A stretch of 64,000 nucleotides of DNA, taken from NCBI GenBank assembly GCA_965221105.1, contig OZ244871.1, positions 2,666,001 through 2,730,000 of the forward strand. The letters run 5' to 3'. The position numbers and the translations under genes were made by a program. Below, piece by piece: positions 27,027 through 35,029 of this stretch (its first letter is position 1; each line of letters starts with the position of its first letter). The stretch is from GM7GCV1 sp965221105 (GTDB lineage Bacteria > Pseudomonadota > Gammaproteobacteria > Pseudomonadales > GM7GCV1). The notes beneath the pieces are model-generated. The model searched no databases, was not told the DNA's origin, and saw only the letters and a program-made list of their open reading frames with translations.

Positions 27027-28142
27027 GTGTTAACAAGATTGTATGCAGATAATTTCCTCTGCATGGTCAATTTCACATTAAAGCTGAGTGAAACAAATAT
27101 CCTGCTGGGCCCGAACGGCAGCGGCAAGACATCGGTATTGCGAGCATTGCGAGCAATCCAGGCACTGGTTTCCCGAGGCTCAAAACTGAGCGAGGTATTC
27201 GAGACCGGGTGCCTTACCCAGTTTCAGAATCGGGAAATTCAGCACTTCGAACTCGATTTGAAGCTCGCCGAAGACGAATATCGCTATGTTCTAAAAGTGC
27301 AGCATGATCATGTTAATCGCCTCGTGCGTGTTATCCAGGAGCAGCTTTTCCATGATGGCAAACCGATTTTCCGGTTCATGGACGGGGAAATTCAGCTGCA
27401 CCGTGATGACTATTCTTCAGGCCCGACTTTTCCCTTCGATTGGTCCCGTTCTGGTGTGGGTGCTATGCATGAAAGGGCAGAAAATCGAAAACTGATCCAT
27501 TTCAAGAAGGCCATCTCCGATTTCATTATCATCAGGCCATGTCCTCCTTACTTCGAGTCCGAAGCAAGGGCTGAAGACGAGTTTCTCGAACCGTTGATGC
27601 AGAATTTTACCAATTGGTATCGCCATGCCGCACAAGAAAACATGGCCGAGAACTTCGAACTGTTTACAATTCTTAGAGAGACGATTCCTGGATTTCGGGA
27701 ACTGAAACTCTCGGAGTCTGGAGAAAATGTGCGAACACTGAAGGCCTGTTTCAGTCAACCCGATACAGAAAACAGGCCGAACTGCTATGGTTTCGGTCTG
27801 CTGTCGGACGGACAAAAGTTGCTTGTGGCGCTGTACAGTCTTCTGTTCTTGTCCGGAAACCGGCGTGTGTCTCTCTTTATTGATGAGCCGGATAATTACC
27901 TGTCCCCACGTGAGATTCAGCCCTGGTTGGCTGAACTCGAGGAACGGTGTGGAGATACACTCGAGCAGGCTGTGGTCATTTCACATCACCCCATATCAAT
28001 CGACTACATGGCCGGAGCTTCCGGCAGGTGGTTTTCGAGGGATGGGGAAGGTCCAGCCCGGGTTACGGACACGGAGAGCCTCAAACCTGCGGTCGATGGT
28101 CTAACCCTTTCGGAAATGGTTACACGGGGATGGGAAAGGTGA
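27027..28142 (+). CDS. AAA/ABC-type ATPase of a two-gene defence-like cassette
   Basis: A single-domain SMC/OLD-like ATPase of 371 residues. Walker A is GPNGSGKTSVL at 28-35, the ABC-like signature is LLSDGQKLLVAL near 257-266, Walker B is LFIDEPDNYLSP near 283-293, and the switch histidine is in VVISHHPIS near 318. No long coiled coil is seen between them, unlike true SMC proteins. GTG start with AGGAG eight bases upstream. The gene overlaps the next one by 13 bases. The pairing recalls AbiL/RloAB and PARIS, but I cannot assign it to a named system. Confidence 0.85.
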   Translation: MLTRLYADNFLCMVNFTLKLSETNILLGPNGSGKTSVLRALRAIQALVSRGSKLSEVFETGCLTQFQNREIQHFELDLKLAEDEYRYVLKVQHDHVNRLVRVIQEQLFHDGKPIFRFMDGEIQLHRDDYSSGPTFPFDWSRSGVGAMHERAENRKLIHFKKAISDFIIIRPCPPYFESEARAEDEFLEPLMQNFTNWYRHAAQENMAENFELFTILRETIPGFRELKLSESGENVRTLKACFSQPDTENRPNCYGFGLLSDGQKLLVALYSLLFLSGNRRVSLFIDEPDNYLSPREIQPWLAELEERCGDTLEQAVVISHHPISIDYMAGASGRWFSRDGEGPARVTDTESLKPAVDGLTLSEMVTRGWER

Positions 28143-28675
28143 GCGGCGTCGAGATCGTGCTGTTATGCGAAGACAGCCAGACAAACGCCTTTGTCCGGCG
28201 GTTTCTCAGGAACCGGAATTTTAGCAACCGGGATATCAATACATTGCCTCTCCCTCATGGAAGCCAGTCCGGCGAGCAGTGGGTTCGGGAGAGATTTCCT
28301 TCTGAATTGAGCGCGATTCGTTCGAGGACCAGTTCGTATCTGATCGTTATTACAGATGCTGATCATTATTCAACGGGTGAACGGCAACAACAACTGACCG
28401 CCGAGTGTGGCAAACAGAACATTCCTGTTAGAACTGATGACGACCCCGTATTGATCTTCACTCCCCGCAGGAATATTGAGACGTGGCTGTCATATCTGGA
28501 CGGAGAAACAATTGATGAGGAAAAGCGTTATCAGAAGTTACCTCGTGAGAGAGATTGTGTACGCCATGCGAAAGAACTATACAGAATGTGCCACGAAGAG
28601 CAACAACTCCGCCAACCCGCTCCACCTTTATTAGAGGAAGCATGCACGGAGTACCCAAAGTTGCAACGAAAATGA
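28130..28675 (+). CDS. Small TOPRIM-like protein coupled to the ATPase
   Basis: A protein of 181 residues beginning at an ATG inside the end of the ATPase gene. The N-terminal strand VEIVLLCEDSQTNAFVRRFL carries E14 in the place of the TOPRIM glutamate. YLIVITDADHYST carries D76 and D78 in the place of the DxD pair. RRNIETWLSYLDGE is a later conserved-looking helix. This is the fold used by nucleases of OLD, RloB/AbiLii and AriB type. I do not recognise the family by name. It is likely the effector, controlled by the ATPase. Confidence 0.7.
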   Translation: MGKVSGVEIVLLCEDSQTNAFVRRFLRNRNFSNRDINTLPLPHGSQSGEQWVRERFPSELSAIRSRTSSYLIVITDADHYSTGERQQQLTAECGKQNIPVRTDDDPVLIFTPRRNIETWLSYLDGETIDEEKRYQKLPRERDCVRHAKELYRMCHEEQQLRQPAPPLLEEACTEYPKLQRK

Positions 28676-28771
28676 GGCCCGAGACTCGCTGGGGCTGGAG
28701 AAAAGCGTCAATCGCCTGGCGGCGGCACCCGCTTGGGGCAATCCGTAAACCTGCAATCAGCAGTTGCTTGG

Positions 28772-29014
28772 TCATGTGGGGCGCTTGAGTTCCTGGTGGA
28801 TTGCTGACCAGTCGGGCATCTGGAACCGGTGGGAACCTCCGGTATCCGCTGTGGGGTAGAACAGCTGAGTCAGTCGCCTTGCCCAAGAGCTTCTGGATGC
28901 CGCGTCGACACTGAGTGTGGTGCTGTGGCTGATCTCGCGGATCGACAGGCCGCCCGACAGGCGGAGCCTGAGTACGTCTCGAATTGCACGCAGTGTGAGT
29001 CTCTGTGCTGGCAT
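28772..29014 (-). pseudogene. IS21-family transposase IstA, N-terminal remnant
   Basis: On the minus strand the frame begins PAQRLTLRAIRDVLRLRLSG and continues GLSIREISHSTTLSVDAASR, then MPDWSAIHQELKRP and stop. That is the HTH head of IstA, which normally continues into a DDE catalytic domain, absent here. Upstream, at about 29080-29150, lie copies of GTGAACACC and its complement, like the repeated ends of IS21 elements. Confidence 0.7.
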
Positions 29015-29261
29015 GTTCCCTCCAAAAAGGTAGGAAGCGTACCAAAATCGATTACATATCAATGCGTTGGGAAAGATTCCGGGTGAAGGTGAACACCGAT
29101 TCTGGAAATGACCCGAAAAGTGTTCACGTTCACCCGGAATGGGTGTTCACGACGGGCCGGAATACGTATTGATACGTCAGTTTTCAGATGTCACGGATTC
29201 AAGCCGCGATGGTGTATGCCAGCACCCGGGTGTGCAAAAAATTTCGACCACCGTACCCCCT

Positions 29262-29290
29262 TTGACATACGTTAATTACTCGCATATGCT
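29262..29290 (+). promoter_or_regulatory. Promoter of the vapBC pair
   Basis: A perfect -35 box TTGACA at 29262-29267 is followed after 17 bases by the -10 box TATGCT at 29285-29290. The antitoxin GTG lies 35 bases downstream. Confidence 0.7.
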
Positions 29291-29311
29291 GTATATCCTT
29301 TGGGGATATAC
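29291..29311. promoter_or_regulatory. Probable VapB operator
   Basis: GTATATCC and GGATATAC form a perfect eight-base inverted repeat with a five-base centre directly behind the -10 box. This is the place and symmetry expected for autoregulation by an AbrB-fold VapB dimer. Confidence 0.6.
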
Positions 29312-29324
29312 ATAAGGTCGAACG

Positions 29325-29552
29325 GTGGAAAAAGCATCAGTATTCAAAAGCAACAAGAGTCAGGCGATCCGATTACCTAAAGCCGTGGCTCTACCCGATG
29401 ACATTAAGCGTGTTGATGTTATTGCAGTTGGAAGAACACGAATCATCACGCCTGAAGGCACGTCCTGGAACGAATGGTTTGCGAGTGAGACGGCAACTGT
29501 CAGTGACGATTTCATGTCGGAGCGCGAGCAACCGGCAGAACAGGAACGTTAA
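29325..29552 (+). CDS. vapB: AbrB/SpoVT-fold antitoxin VapB
   Basis: An antitoxin of 75 residues. The DNA-binding swapped-hairpin part reads ASVFKSNKSQAIRLPKAVAL, the usual VapB/VagC start. The C-terminal tail with WNEWFASETATVSDDFM is the toxin-neutralising arm. GTG start. The vapC gene follows eight bases later. Confidence 0.9.
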   Translation: MEKASVFKSNKSQAIRLPKAVALPDDIKRVDVIAVGRTRIITPEGTSWNEWFASETATVSDDFMSEREQPAEQER

Positions 29553-29560
29553 GGTTTCTG

Positions 29561-29962
29561 ATGTATAAGTACATGCTGGATACGAACGTGTGCATCTACA
29601 CGATCAGGAATCAGCCACACCAGGTTCGAGATGCTTTTATTCAACATCAGGAGCAGTTGTGTGTAAGTACCGTGACCGCGATGGAGCTCATTTTTGGCGC
29701 TGAGAAATCAAGTGCACTTGAGAAAAACCTGGGCGTAATTGAGGACTTTCTTGCCAGATTGGCGGTCTTGGATTACGACATTCAAGCCGCTGAGCATACC
29801 GCCCAGCTTCGTGCGGAACTTAAGAAACAGGGTAAACCCATTGGTCCTTATGACCAAATGATAGCCGGCCACGCCCGGAGTCTCGGACTCATCGTGATAA
29901 CCAACAATGAGCGCGAGTTTGAACGCGTCCCGGGATTGCGCGTAGAAAATTGGGTCAATTGA
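29561..29962 (+). CDS. vapC: PIN-domain ribonuclease toxin VapC
   Basis: A toxin of 133 residues of the VapC family that cleaves tRNA. The PIN acidic residues are in YMLDTNVCIY (D7), TAMELIFGAE, IGPYDQMIAGHA and TNNEREFERV. The length and the ending GLRVENWV are those of plasmid-type VapC. It is complete and should be active with the VapB upstream. Confidence 0.92.
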   Translation: MYKYMLDTNVCIYTIRNQPHQVRDAFIQHQEQLCVSTVTAMELIFGAEKSSALEKNLGVIEDFLARLAVLDYDIQAAEHTAQLRAELKKQGKPIGPYDQMIAGHARSLGLIVITNNEREFERVPGLRVENWVN

Positions 29963-30059
29963 AAGGGTGTTCATTCGGGAGTCACGCCGGGAGTGCATAC
30001 TGATGGTCAAGCGCTGCTGCTGACGGACCACAAGCACATTTATGTGCCGCCGTTTTTTT

Positions 30060-30450
30060 CTGCCCAGGGAAGGGTATTCCAGAGTCCCAGCTTACAGGCA
30101 TCTTTGAAATTGTCGCTCTGCAGCAGCTCTCCGGCCCGCACCTGAAACTGCGACTGGTGCAGGAAGGCTCAGCCTAGGTGCTCGACGCTGTCTGGTTCAA
30201 TGTCCCGGGAAAGCAGTCTGTCAATGAGGGCGATGATATCAGAGCCGTCTATACACTTTCGGTCAACCGCTTCAGGAATAGTGAAAGTCTGCAGCTGCAC
30301 ATTGTGGACGCAGTACCCTGAAAGTCGCGTTCCCGCATAGGATTTTTGGAGTGGATATTATGTGAGCTCTGTGACATACACCCTGCAGTTGCTTTACCCC
30401 CTTACCGTGACCGGGTGAAGCTGTTACTCTGGAGCTGACAAAAAACGTAA
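30060..30450 (+). repeat. Displaced copy of the recJ 3' end
   Basis: It matches 25150-25542, but the reading frame is broken by TAG at the position of a glutamine codon of recJ and by a one-base insertion nearby. No recJ start or catalytic part is attached. It is directly followed by a terminator-like hairpin, so it is probably the original recJ end, cut off by the island. Confidence 0.92.
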
Positions 30451-30462
30451 GGGATGGGGAGT

Positions 30463-30491
30463 CTTCCCCACAGGCGTGGGGAAGTTTCTTT
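30463..30491 (+). terminator. Rho-independent terminator-like hairpin
   Basis: CTTCCCCAC (30463-30471), loop AGGC and GTGGGGAAG (30476-30484) form a perfect nine-pair stem, followed by TTTCTTT. It would end transcripts coming through the displaced recJ end. The stem also resembles a type I-E CRISPR repeat, but only one copy exists. Confidence 0.55.
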
Positions 30492-30714
30492 GGGCGTAGG
30501 GTCACAGTTCGGCCTGGAATTGGGGTCCAAATCCAATTGAAATTGATAAACTTCTGCCTCCTTGCCGGGACACTATTTATAGCTCGGTCATAGCAGGTAC
30601 CAACCAGTAGTTATCAGATGCACATCCATTCGGTCTCCAGTAGTTTCTGCTACTTATCGCAGGAAATTCTTTGTTATCGGTCAAGCATAGGGTGATCGGT
30701 TCGGTACAAGGTGC

Positions 30715-31290
30715 TCACCTAACGCACCGTGGAATGCCATCAGGGTAATCGGAGTCGGGTGGCTCAGTAGGGTCCCCACGGTCCTTGTATGCATTAGAAG
30801 GGCAATCACTCGGGTGTTTGTTCGTCAGGAAGCAGCTGCGGAAAAAAGGTTTGTCAAGTCCATGGCCATCGTCAGTGCTGTAAATCGCCACTGTATAGTA
30901 ATGACTTGGCTGAAGGCCTGTGAACGTATACTTCCACCAATTGCTAACCGAAGTGTTTCCTCCTTTAGTCAGCGGCATTGTCTGCATGTACTGCGATCCA
31001 CTTAACCTGGAATCATTCGACACTACTGCCACATCCAGCGACCCTGTGAAGTCAGCCACTGTGAAGTCAACTACAGTGACCTTCACTTCATCGTGCGTCG
31101 CTGATACGCTGGTAAGACAGTCCGGCCAGCAGTCCTTGGACTTTTCGGTCTTGACAATGGTATTCACACCAGGCAACCACGAGTTGCAGGCATTCTGTCC
31201 AACCAGCCCCGCTGCGACGGGCTGGGCGACGGTCACCATCAGCGACAGTCCGACAGCGGACCTGAAAAGAGGGGTCAAAAATTGTTTCAT
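30715..31290 (-). CDS. Secreted protein with fibronectin-III-like segment
   Basis: A protein of 191 residues, family not recognised. A signal peptide covers about 1-27 (ending PVAAG). The start at 31290 is chosen because TTGGAGA stands eight bases upstream, better than an ATG 30 bases earlier. The mature part has six or more cysteines (NACNSW, DCWPDCL, SCFLTN, SDCPS), probably in disulfides, and the phrase FTGLQPSHYYTVAIYSTDDG, which looks like the end of a fibronectin type III domain. A broken relative is at 50474-51105. Confidence 0.7.
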   Translation of the reverse strand: MKQFLTPLFRSAVGLSLMVTVAQPVAAGLVGQNACNSWLPGVNTIVKTEKSKDCWPDCLTSVSATHDEVKVTVVDFTVADFTGSLDVAVVSNDSRLSGSQYMQTMPLTKGGNTSVSNWWKYTFTGLQPSHYYTVAIYSTDDGHGLDKPFFRSCFLTNKHPSDCPSNAYKDRGDPTEPPDSDYPDGIPRCVR

Positions 31291-31397
31291 TGTCGATTTC
31301 TCCAAATTTGTTTTTTTCAATTATACACATCCTTGCATTGCAATAATATCTTTGTGCGGTCATTGAAGCATTCTAATTTTGAAAATTTCTGATCGGG

Positions 31398-31742
31398 TTG
31401 AACAGTGTCATGCTCGGTATCATTAAAGACTTAATTCAACAATTCGTGGATTCCATTTCAGCTGATGCGAATGTCGAAACCGAATGGCCCGCCTTTGTTG
31501 CAGCCAAAATGACAGAGGAACTTGATCAGATCATCGCAGAAGAGGGCTTGAAAGCCGAAAAAACGAAACTGTTTGTGGAGAATGCGTTCCGAGACGGTGA
31601 GGTCGCAACCTCCGGTATGGCTATCACACAGATTCTGCCGCCTGTTTCACGGTTCGGGAAAAATGGCGGCCATGCAGAGAAAAAGCAAATTGTGCTGGGC
31701 AAACTGACCGATTTTTTCAACCGATTTACGGGTTTGATCTGA
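31398..31742 (+). pseudogene. hsdR: C-terminal remnant of type I restriction subunit HsdR
   Basis: The frame reads LIQQFVDSISADANVETEW, FVAAKMTEELDQIIAEEGLK, then FVENAFRDGEVATSGMAITQ and LPPVSRFG, ending in AEKKQIVLGKLTDFFNRF. This is the helical tail of HsdR that joins the methylase. A stop codon stands in frame just before it, and the nuclease and helicase parts, about 900 residues, are gone. Together with the RhuM gene at 32.2 kb it suggests a former type I system. Confidence 0.75.
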
Positions 31743-32065
31743 GGTGATTATTCCAAGCGAAAGTGACCGGTCATTCCGCGTTGAAAGTAATGACCACCCC
31801 GCAGCGGTGGTTCAATCCCAGCCAGAATTCACGGATAGGACTGGAATTGAGTGCCTAATGATCAGCAGGGACTAGGCTATGATGGCCCAGCGTCGCCCAA
31901 GTCCACTGCCGAATCTCCAGCTCTCTCCAGTCCATGGCCAACCAGGGCTCCAGCCCGCTGATCGCCATCCAGGTCGCCCTCAACAGCACCGCCGCCGACA
32001 TGATCAAGCAGGAGAAGGGGGGCTGCAGAAGTACATAGTATCTTTTAGAGAAATGTGGGCGGTCT
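31743..32065. other. Stretch without recognisable gene
   Basis: About 320 bases between the hsdR remnant and the partial cmoA copy. A short frame at 31933-32037 (MANQGSSPLIAIQVALNST...) is all that stands out, and I do not recognise it. Confidence 0.5.
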
Positions 32066-32066
32066 C

Positions 32067-32158
32067 TACCGGATGGCAATCATTGAACAGAAATTCAGAC
32101 ACTGGAACAAGAGGGTGCAGGACCGGAAACCCGCCTGGCTTGAGGGTATCGTAGATCT
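32067..32158 (-). repeat. Displaced, internally deleted copy of the cmoA 3' end
   Basis: Bases 32067-32133 match 34270-34336, the last codons of cmoA (LWFQCLNFCSMIAIR in cmoA). Bases 32131-32158 match 34525-34552, about 190 bases further into the gene. The 190 bases between are deleted, and the joint lies on a shared CCGC. Confidence 0.85.
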
Positions 32159-32163
32159 AAGGA

Positions 32164-33162
32164 CTATTCCCCCACGAGATTCATAATCAGGCGGATCATC
32201 AGATCTTTGTTCGCTGGCTCGCTTTCTGCGACGAGCAAGGTGAGCGCGGTCAGCGCACTTGGGTCAAGCCGACGCTCCATGCCCTCCTGCGTTAAATACA
32301 GCAGGAACAGAAGAGATCCGATACGCTTATTGCCATCAGTGAACGGATGATCCTTGAGCACGAAATAGAGCAGGTGCGCTGCCTTTTCTTCACGGCTCCG
32401 ATACAGGGGTTCACCGAACATGGTTTGCTCGAGGTTGCCAAGAATGGCCTTGAGCGCATCGCCACGCGGGTTGCCGAATAGCTGAGAGGCTTCGCCTTTT
32501 GCGGCCAGGTCACGGCGGAAAGTGTTGATCGCATCCTGGGCGCGATCAATATCAAGCGCGCTCGTCGCTGGTCTCGCGCCTGCCAGCGCCTTCAGGCGAT
32601 CCTCGTCATACTCAAGCAGCAGCCGCCACGTGTCAGCGTATGCGGTGATGATATGCAGCACGGCGCTTCCAGTTTCGTCCACGAGTGACTGATTCTTGAG
32701 CGTGCGGGCGAGCAATTCCAATGTCTCTCGCGCCTCGACAAGGCCACGTTCGGCAAGCCTTCGTTCATTCGCTGTGAAGCCTCGGACGAGGTGATCGCGC
32801 AGAGTACGGGTCGCCCACATGCGAAACTGTGTACCGCGCTGCGACTTCACCCTGTAACCAACTGAGATGATCATGTCAAGGTTGTAGTGATCCACATCTC
32901 TCGATACGGATCGGCCGCCTTCGGAACGAACCTGTGCAAAATTTGCACTAGTTGCCTCTCGATCCAACTCCTGCTCGTCGTAGGCATTACGGATGTGCCT
33001 GTTTATAACAGAGCGGTCGCGTTCAAACAGCTGTGCCATCTGCGACTGTGTCAGCCAAACTGTATCGTCTCGAAAGCGAACATCCACACGAACTTCTCCC
33101 TCGGTGGACTCGTATACAACGACATCGCCTCCGGGCGCAGATATGCAATCACGTTTCGTCAT
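32164..33162 (-). CDS. RhuM-family protein with C-terminal Fic/DOC domain
   Basis: A protein of 332 residues. The N-terminal RhuM part has EVRVDVRFRDDTVWLTQSQM followed by LFERDRSVINRHIRN, a helix-turn-helix-like region, and VDHYNLDMIISVGYRVKS. The C-terminal part is a Fic/DOC domain with complete active site HPFTDGNKRIGS (H272), so AMP or phosphate transfer to a target is possible. RhuM genes often sit inside type I restriction loci, and an hsdR tail is 0.4 kb away. The ATG overlaps the stop of a 38-codon frame upstream. Confidence 0.9.
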   Translation of the reverse strand: MTKRDCISAPGGDVVVYESTEGEVRVDVRFRDDTVWLTQSQMAQLFERDRSVINRHIRNAYDEQELDREATSANFAQVRSEGGRSVSRDVDHYNLDMIISVGYRVKSQRGTQFRMWATRTLRDHLVRGFTANERRLAERGLVEARETLELLARTLKNQSLVDETGSAVLHIITAYADTWRLLLEYDEDRLKALAGARPATSALDIDRAQDAINTFRRDLAAKGEASQLFGNPRGDALKAILGNLEQTMFGEPLYRSREEKAAHLLYFVLKDHPFTDGNKRIGSLLFLLYLTQEGMERRLDPSALTALTLLVAESEPANKDLMIRLIMNLVGE

Positions 33163-33275
33163 GCGCAGCCCCCACCACTATTTGTTTCGGCTTCGTCAGC
33201 AATCAATTCGGCGCGGGCTTCACAGTATTCGCCAAGCGACCCGCCGCGCGCCTGCTGCAATCTAAGAGTGTTCAT
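33159..33275 (-). CDS. Short frame coupled to the RhuM-Fic gene
   Basis: A 38-codon frame beginning MNTLRLQQARGGSLGEYCEA, whose TGA overlaps the ATG of the RhuM-Fic gene. It is not recognised. It could be a small partner, for example an antidote to the Fic domain, or the end of a lost upstream gene. The coupling is the only support. Confidence 0.35.
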   Translation of the reverse strand: MNTLRLQQARGGSLGEYCEARAELIADEAETNSGGGCA

Positions 33276-33366
33276 GTGAATCCTGTATGGAATCGGATGC
33301 CGAAGCTCTTGACAAGAAAAAAGTATGATGCCTCTCCATCAATAGGCCATCATCCTTTCGCCCCTG

Positions 33367-33500
33367 TGAACGCGCAAGCTCCCAAGTTCCCGCAAGCCAC
33401 CAACATCAAAACAAACGGCATCAACCTCAGTGTTCATGTCGCTGGCGAAGGCAGGCCGCTTGTCCTCTGTCACGGCTGGCCGGAAATTGCGTATTCCTAG
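33367..33500 (+). pseudogene. N-terminal remnant of an alpha/beta hydrolase
   Basis: The frame reads FPQATNIKTNGINLSVHVAG and EGRPLVLCHGWPEIAYS before a stop codon. This is the first part of epoxide-hydrolase-like alpha/beta hydrolases, ending just behind the HGWPE oxyanion motif. The catalytic triad is absent. Confidence 0.7.
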
Positions 33501-33849
33501 CGCTTTCAAATGGGAGTTACGTAGCAAAATCAGCAGAACCGCTGGTGGCAGCAGTATTTTCCAATCCTCACATAAGTCTGAAATCGGGGAGATGACTCCC
33601 AAGGATAGCGGTTCGGTTTCAGGAGCATTGAGTATACTTCATTGAGGTGCTTGACCTCTTGTTGAGAACCATGGGGCCGGCACCTAGGTATGACGGCGTG
33701 TTGGTACGGGGTGAATGAGTGTGGTCAGGCAGGGGGCAGGCGCGACCTGTCCCCGGGCTGTCCACAGGCTCCCCAGGACAGTCAGGCTGTATCCACACAG
33801 AGTCATCCACTGAACCCTTGGTCTGGTGTGTTCAGGCCTGCTTGAAGAT

Positions 33850-33990
33850 TGCTGTGAACAGGGCGTGTCGTGCAGCCTATCCAGCTCGGCCAGCAGCAGG
33901 ATATCCGCTTGGGTGTACCGCCTGAAGAACCCACGCGCGGTGCGTTGTCGGCGAATGCACCGGCCGGGTCTCAGTCCCGTACGCCTTGGC
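33850..33990 (-). pseudogene. Integrase-core transposase remnant
   Basis: On the minus strand: IRRQRTARGFFRRYTQADI followed by LLLAELDRLHDTP. This phrase belongs to transposases with an rve/DDE core, where RRYTDEDVALLAEVDELH or similar is usual. Nothing else of the gene is readable. Confidence 0.5.
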
Positions 33991-34268
33991 CGGGGACTCC
34001 TCATAAATACGCCTGCACTTCGCGACAACCCGCAGTGGTTGACGGCCACTACTGAATGGGTACGGGGAAGACCACTGCCACCGGGGAGATCACGATGGCA
34101 GTGGTACAGAGATCAGGTCAGTGGATGAACACGGGAACCATCATCGCGAGTAAATTGATGTGAATGTCGGGTATGGAGCGCTTCTGCGGACTGCAGATGG
34201 CGAAGCTTTCGTGATCTGGATGCATCCCTGCGGTATGTCAACAGAGATTGGCACAGGCAGACCGATCT

Positions 34269-34994
34269 TTACCGGATGGCAATCATTGAACAGAAATTCA
34301 GACACTGGAACCAGAGAGTGCAGGACCGGAAACCCGCTTGGGTACACCGTTCGATGTGGGCCTCAATGGTATCCGGAACCAGCACATTCTCCAGTGCAGC
34401 GCGCTTTTGCGCGATTTCGAGTTCCGAATAACCCTGCCGCCTCTTGAATTCCCCGTGAATATCAATGAACAGCTGATCCACTGCCGGATCAGCTGCAGCG
34501 ATTTTTTCAGAGATGAGCATGGCACCGCCTGGCTTGAGGGCATCGTAGATCTTGCGCACAAGCCCGGTGCGCTTCTCCGGGTCGACAAATTGCAGTGCGA
34601 AGTTCAATACCACCAGGCTGGTATTGATCAGAGGAACCTCCAGCATGTCGGCCTCGACGATATCAATCTGCTTTTTCTCAGGCTGATCATCAATCAGTCG
34701 CCTGAATTCGTTGATCATCGCGGGGGAGTTGTCGACGGCAACAACCCTGCAGCTGTCGGGAATCTGGCTGCAGATGCTGATGCTTGAGGCACCAAGAGAA
34801 CAGCCAAGATCGTAACACTGACTTTCCGGTTGAGCGAAGCGGGCGGCGAAGGTGCCCGTCATGGCGATGACACTTGCATACCCTGGTACTGATCGCTGGA
34901 TCATGTCCGGAAAAACCCCGACAACTCGCTGGTCAAATTCAAACCCGTCAATCTCTCCGAGGGGATTGGCAAAAATCCGGTCGCGTTCCGTCAT
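34269..34994 (-). CDS. cmoA: Carboxy-S-adenosylmethionine synthase
   Basis: CmoA makes carboxy-SAM from SAM and prephenate for the cmo5U modification of wobble uridines in tRNA. The 241 residues show FDQRVVGVFPDMIQRSVPGY, the SAM-binding YDLGCSLGASSISI, VAVDNSPAMI, the motif LNFALQFVDPEKR and the end LWFQCLNFCSMIAIR. It is complete despite the island directly behind its stop codon. The partner cmoB is not in the window. Confidence 0.95.
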   Translation of the reverse strand: MTERDRIFANPLGEIDGFEFDQRVVGVFPDMIQRSVPGYASVIAMTGTFAARFAQPESQCYDLGCSLGASSISICSQIPDSCRVVAVDNSPAMINEFRRLIDDQPEKKQIDIVEADMLEVPLINTSLVVLNFALQFVDPEKRTGLVRKIYDALKPGGAMLISEKIAAADPAVDQLFIDIHGEFKRRQGYSELEIAQKRAALENVLVPDTIEAHIERCTQAGFRSCTLWFQCLNFCSMIAIR

Positions 34995-35029
34995 TGCATG
35001 AGTGTGGATGTTTTCATGGATTGTGCCTG

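Larger units (their letters stand above)
25543..30450. mobile_element. Island behind recJ, bounded by repeated recJ 3' ends
   Basis: About 4.5 kb lies between the intact recJ end and the displaced copy. Contents in order: about 290 bases without a gene, brnT-brnA, a DUF4338 remnant, the ATPase/TOPRIM-like pair, an istA remnant with IS21-like end repeats, and vapB-vapC. It is cargo typical of a defence or stability island. No integrase remains. Confidence 0.65.
32067..34268. mobile_element. Island behind cmoA, bounded by a partial cmoA 3' copy
   Basis: About 2.1 kb between the cmoA stop and the displaced copy, holding a RhuM-Fic gene with a small upstream frame, a hydrolase remnant (33367-33500) and a transposase remnant (about 33850-33990). 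Bases 34011-34268 show nothing recognisable. No integrase is present. Confidence 0.55.

Noticed and set aside
30451..30491. CRISPR array
   Set aside because: Only one repeat-like hairpin, no spacers and no cas genes; listed as terminator-like instead.
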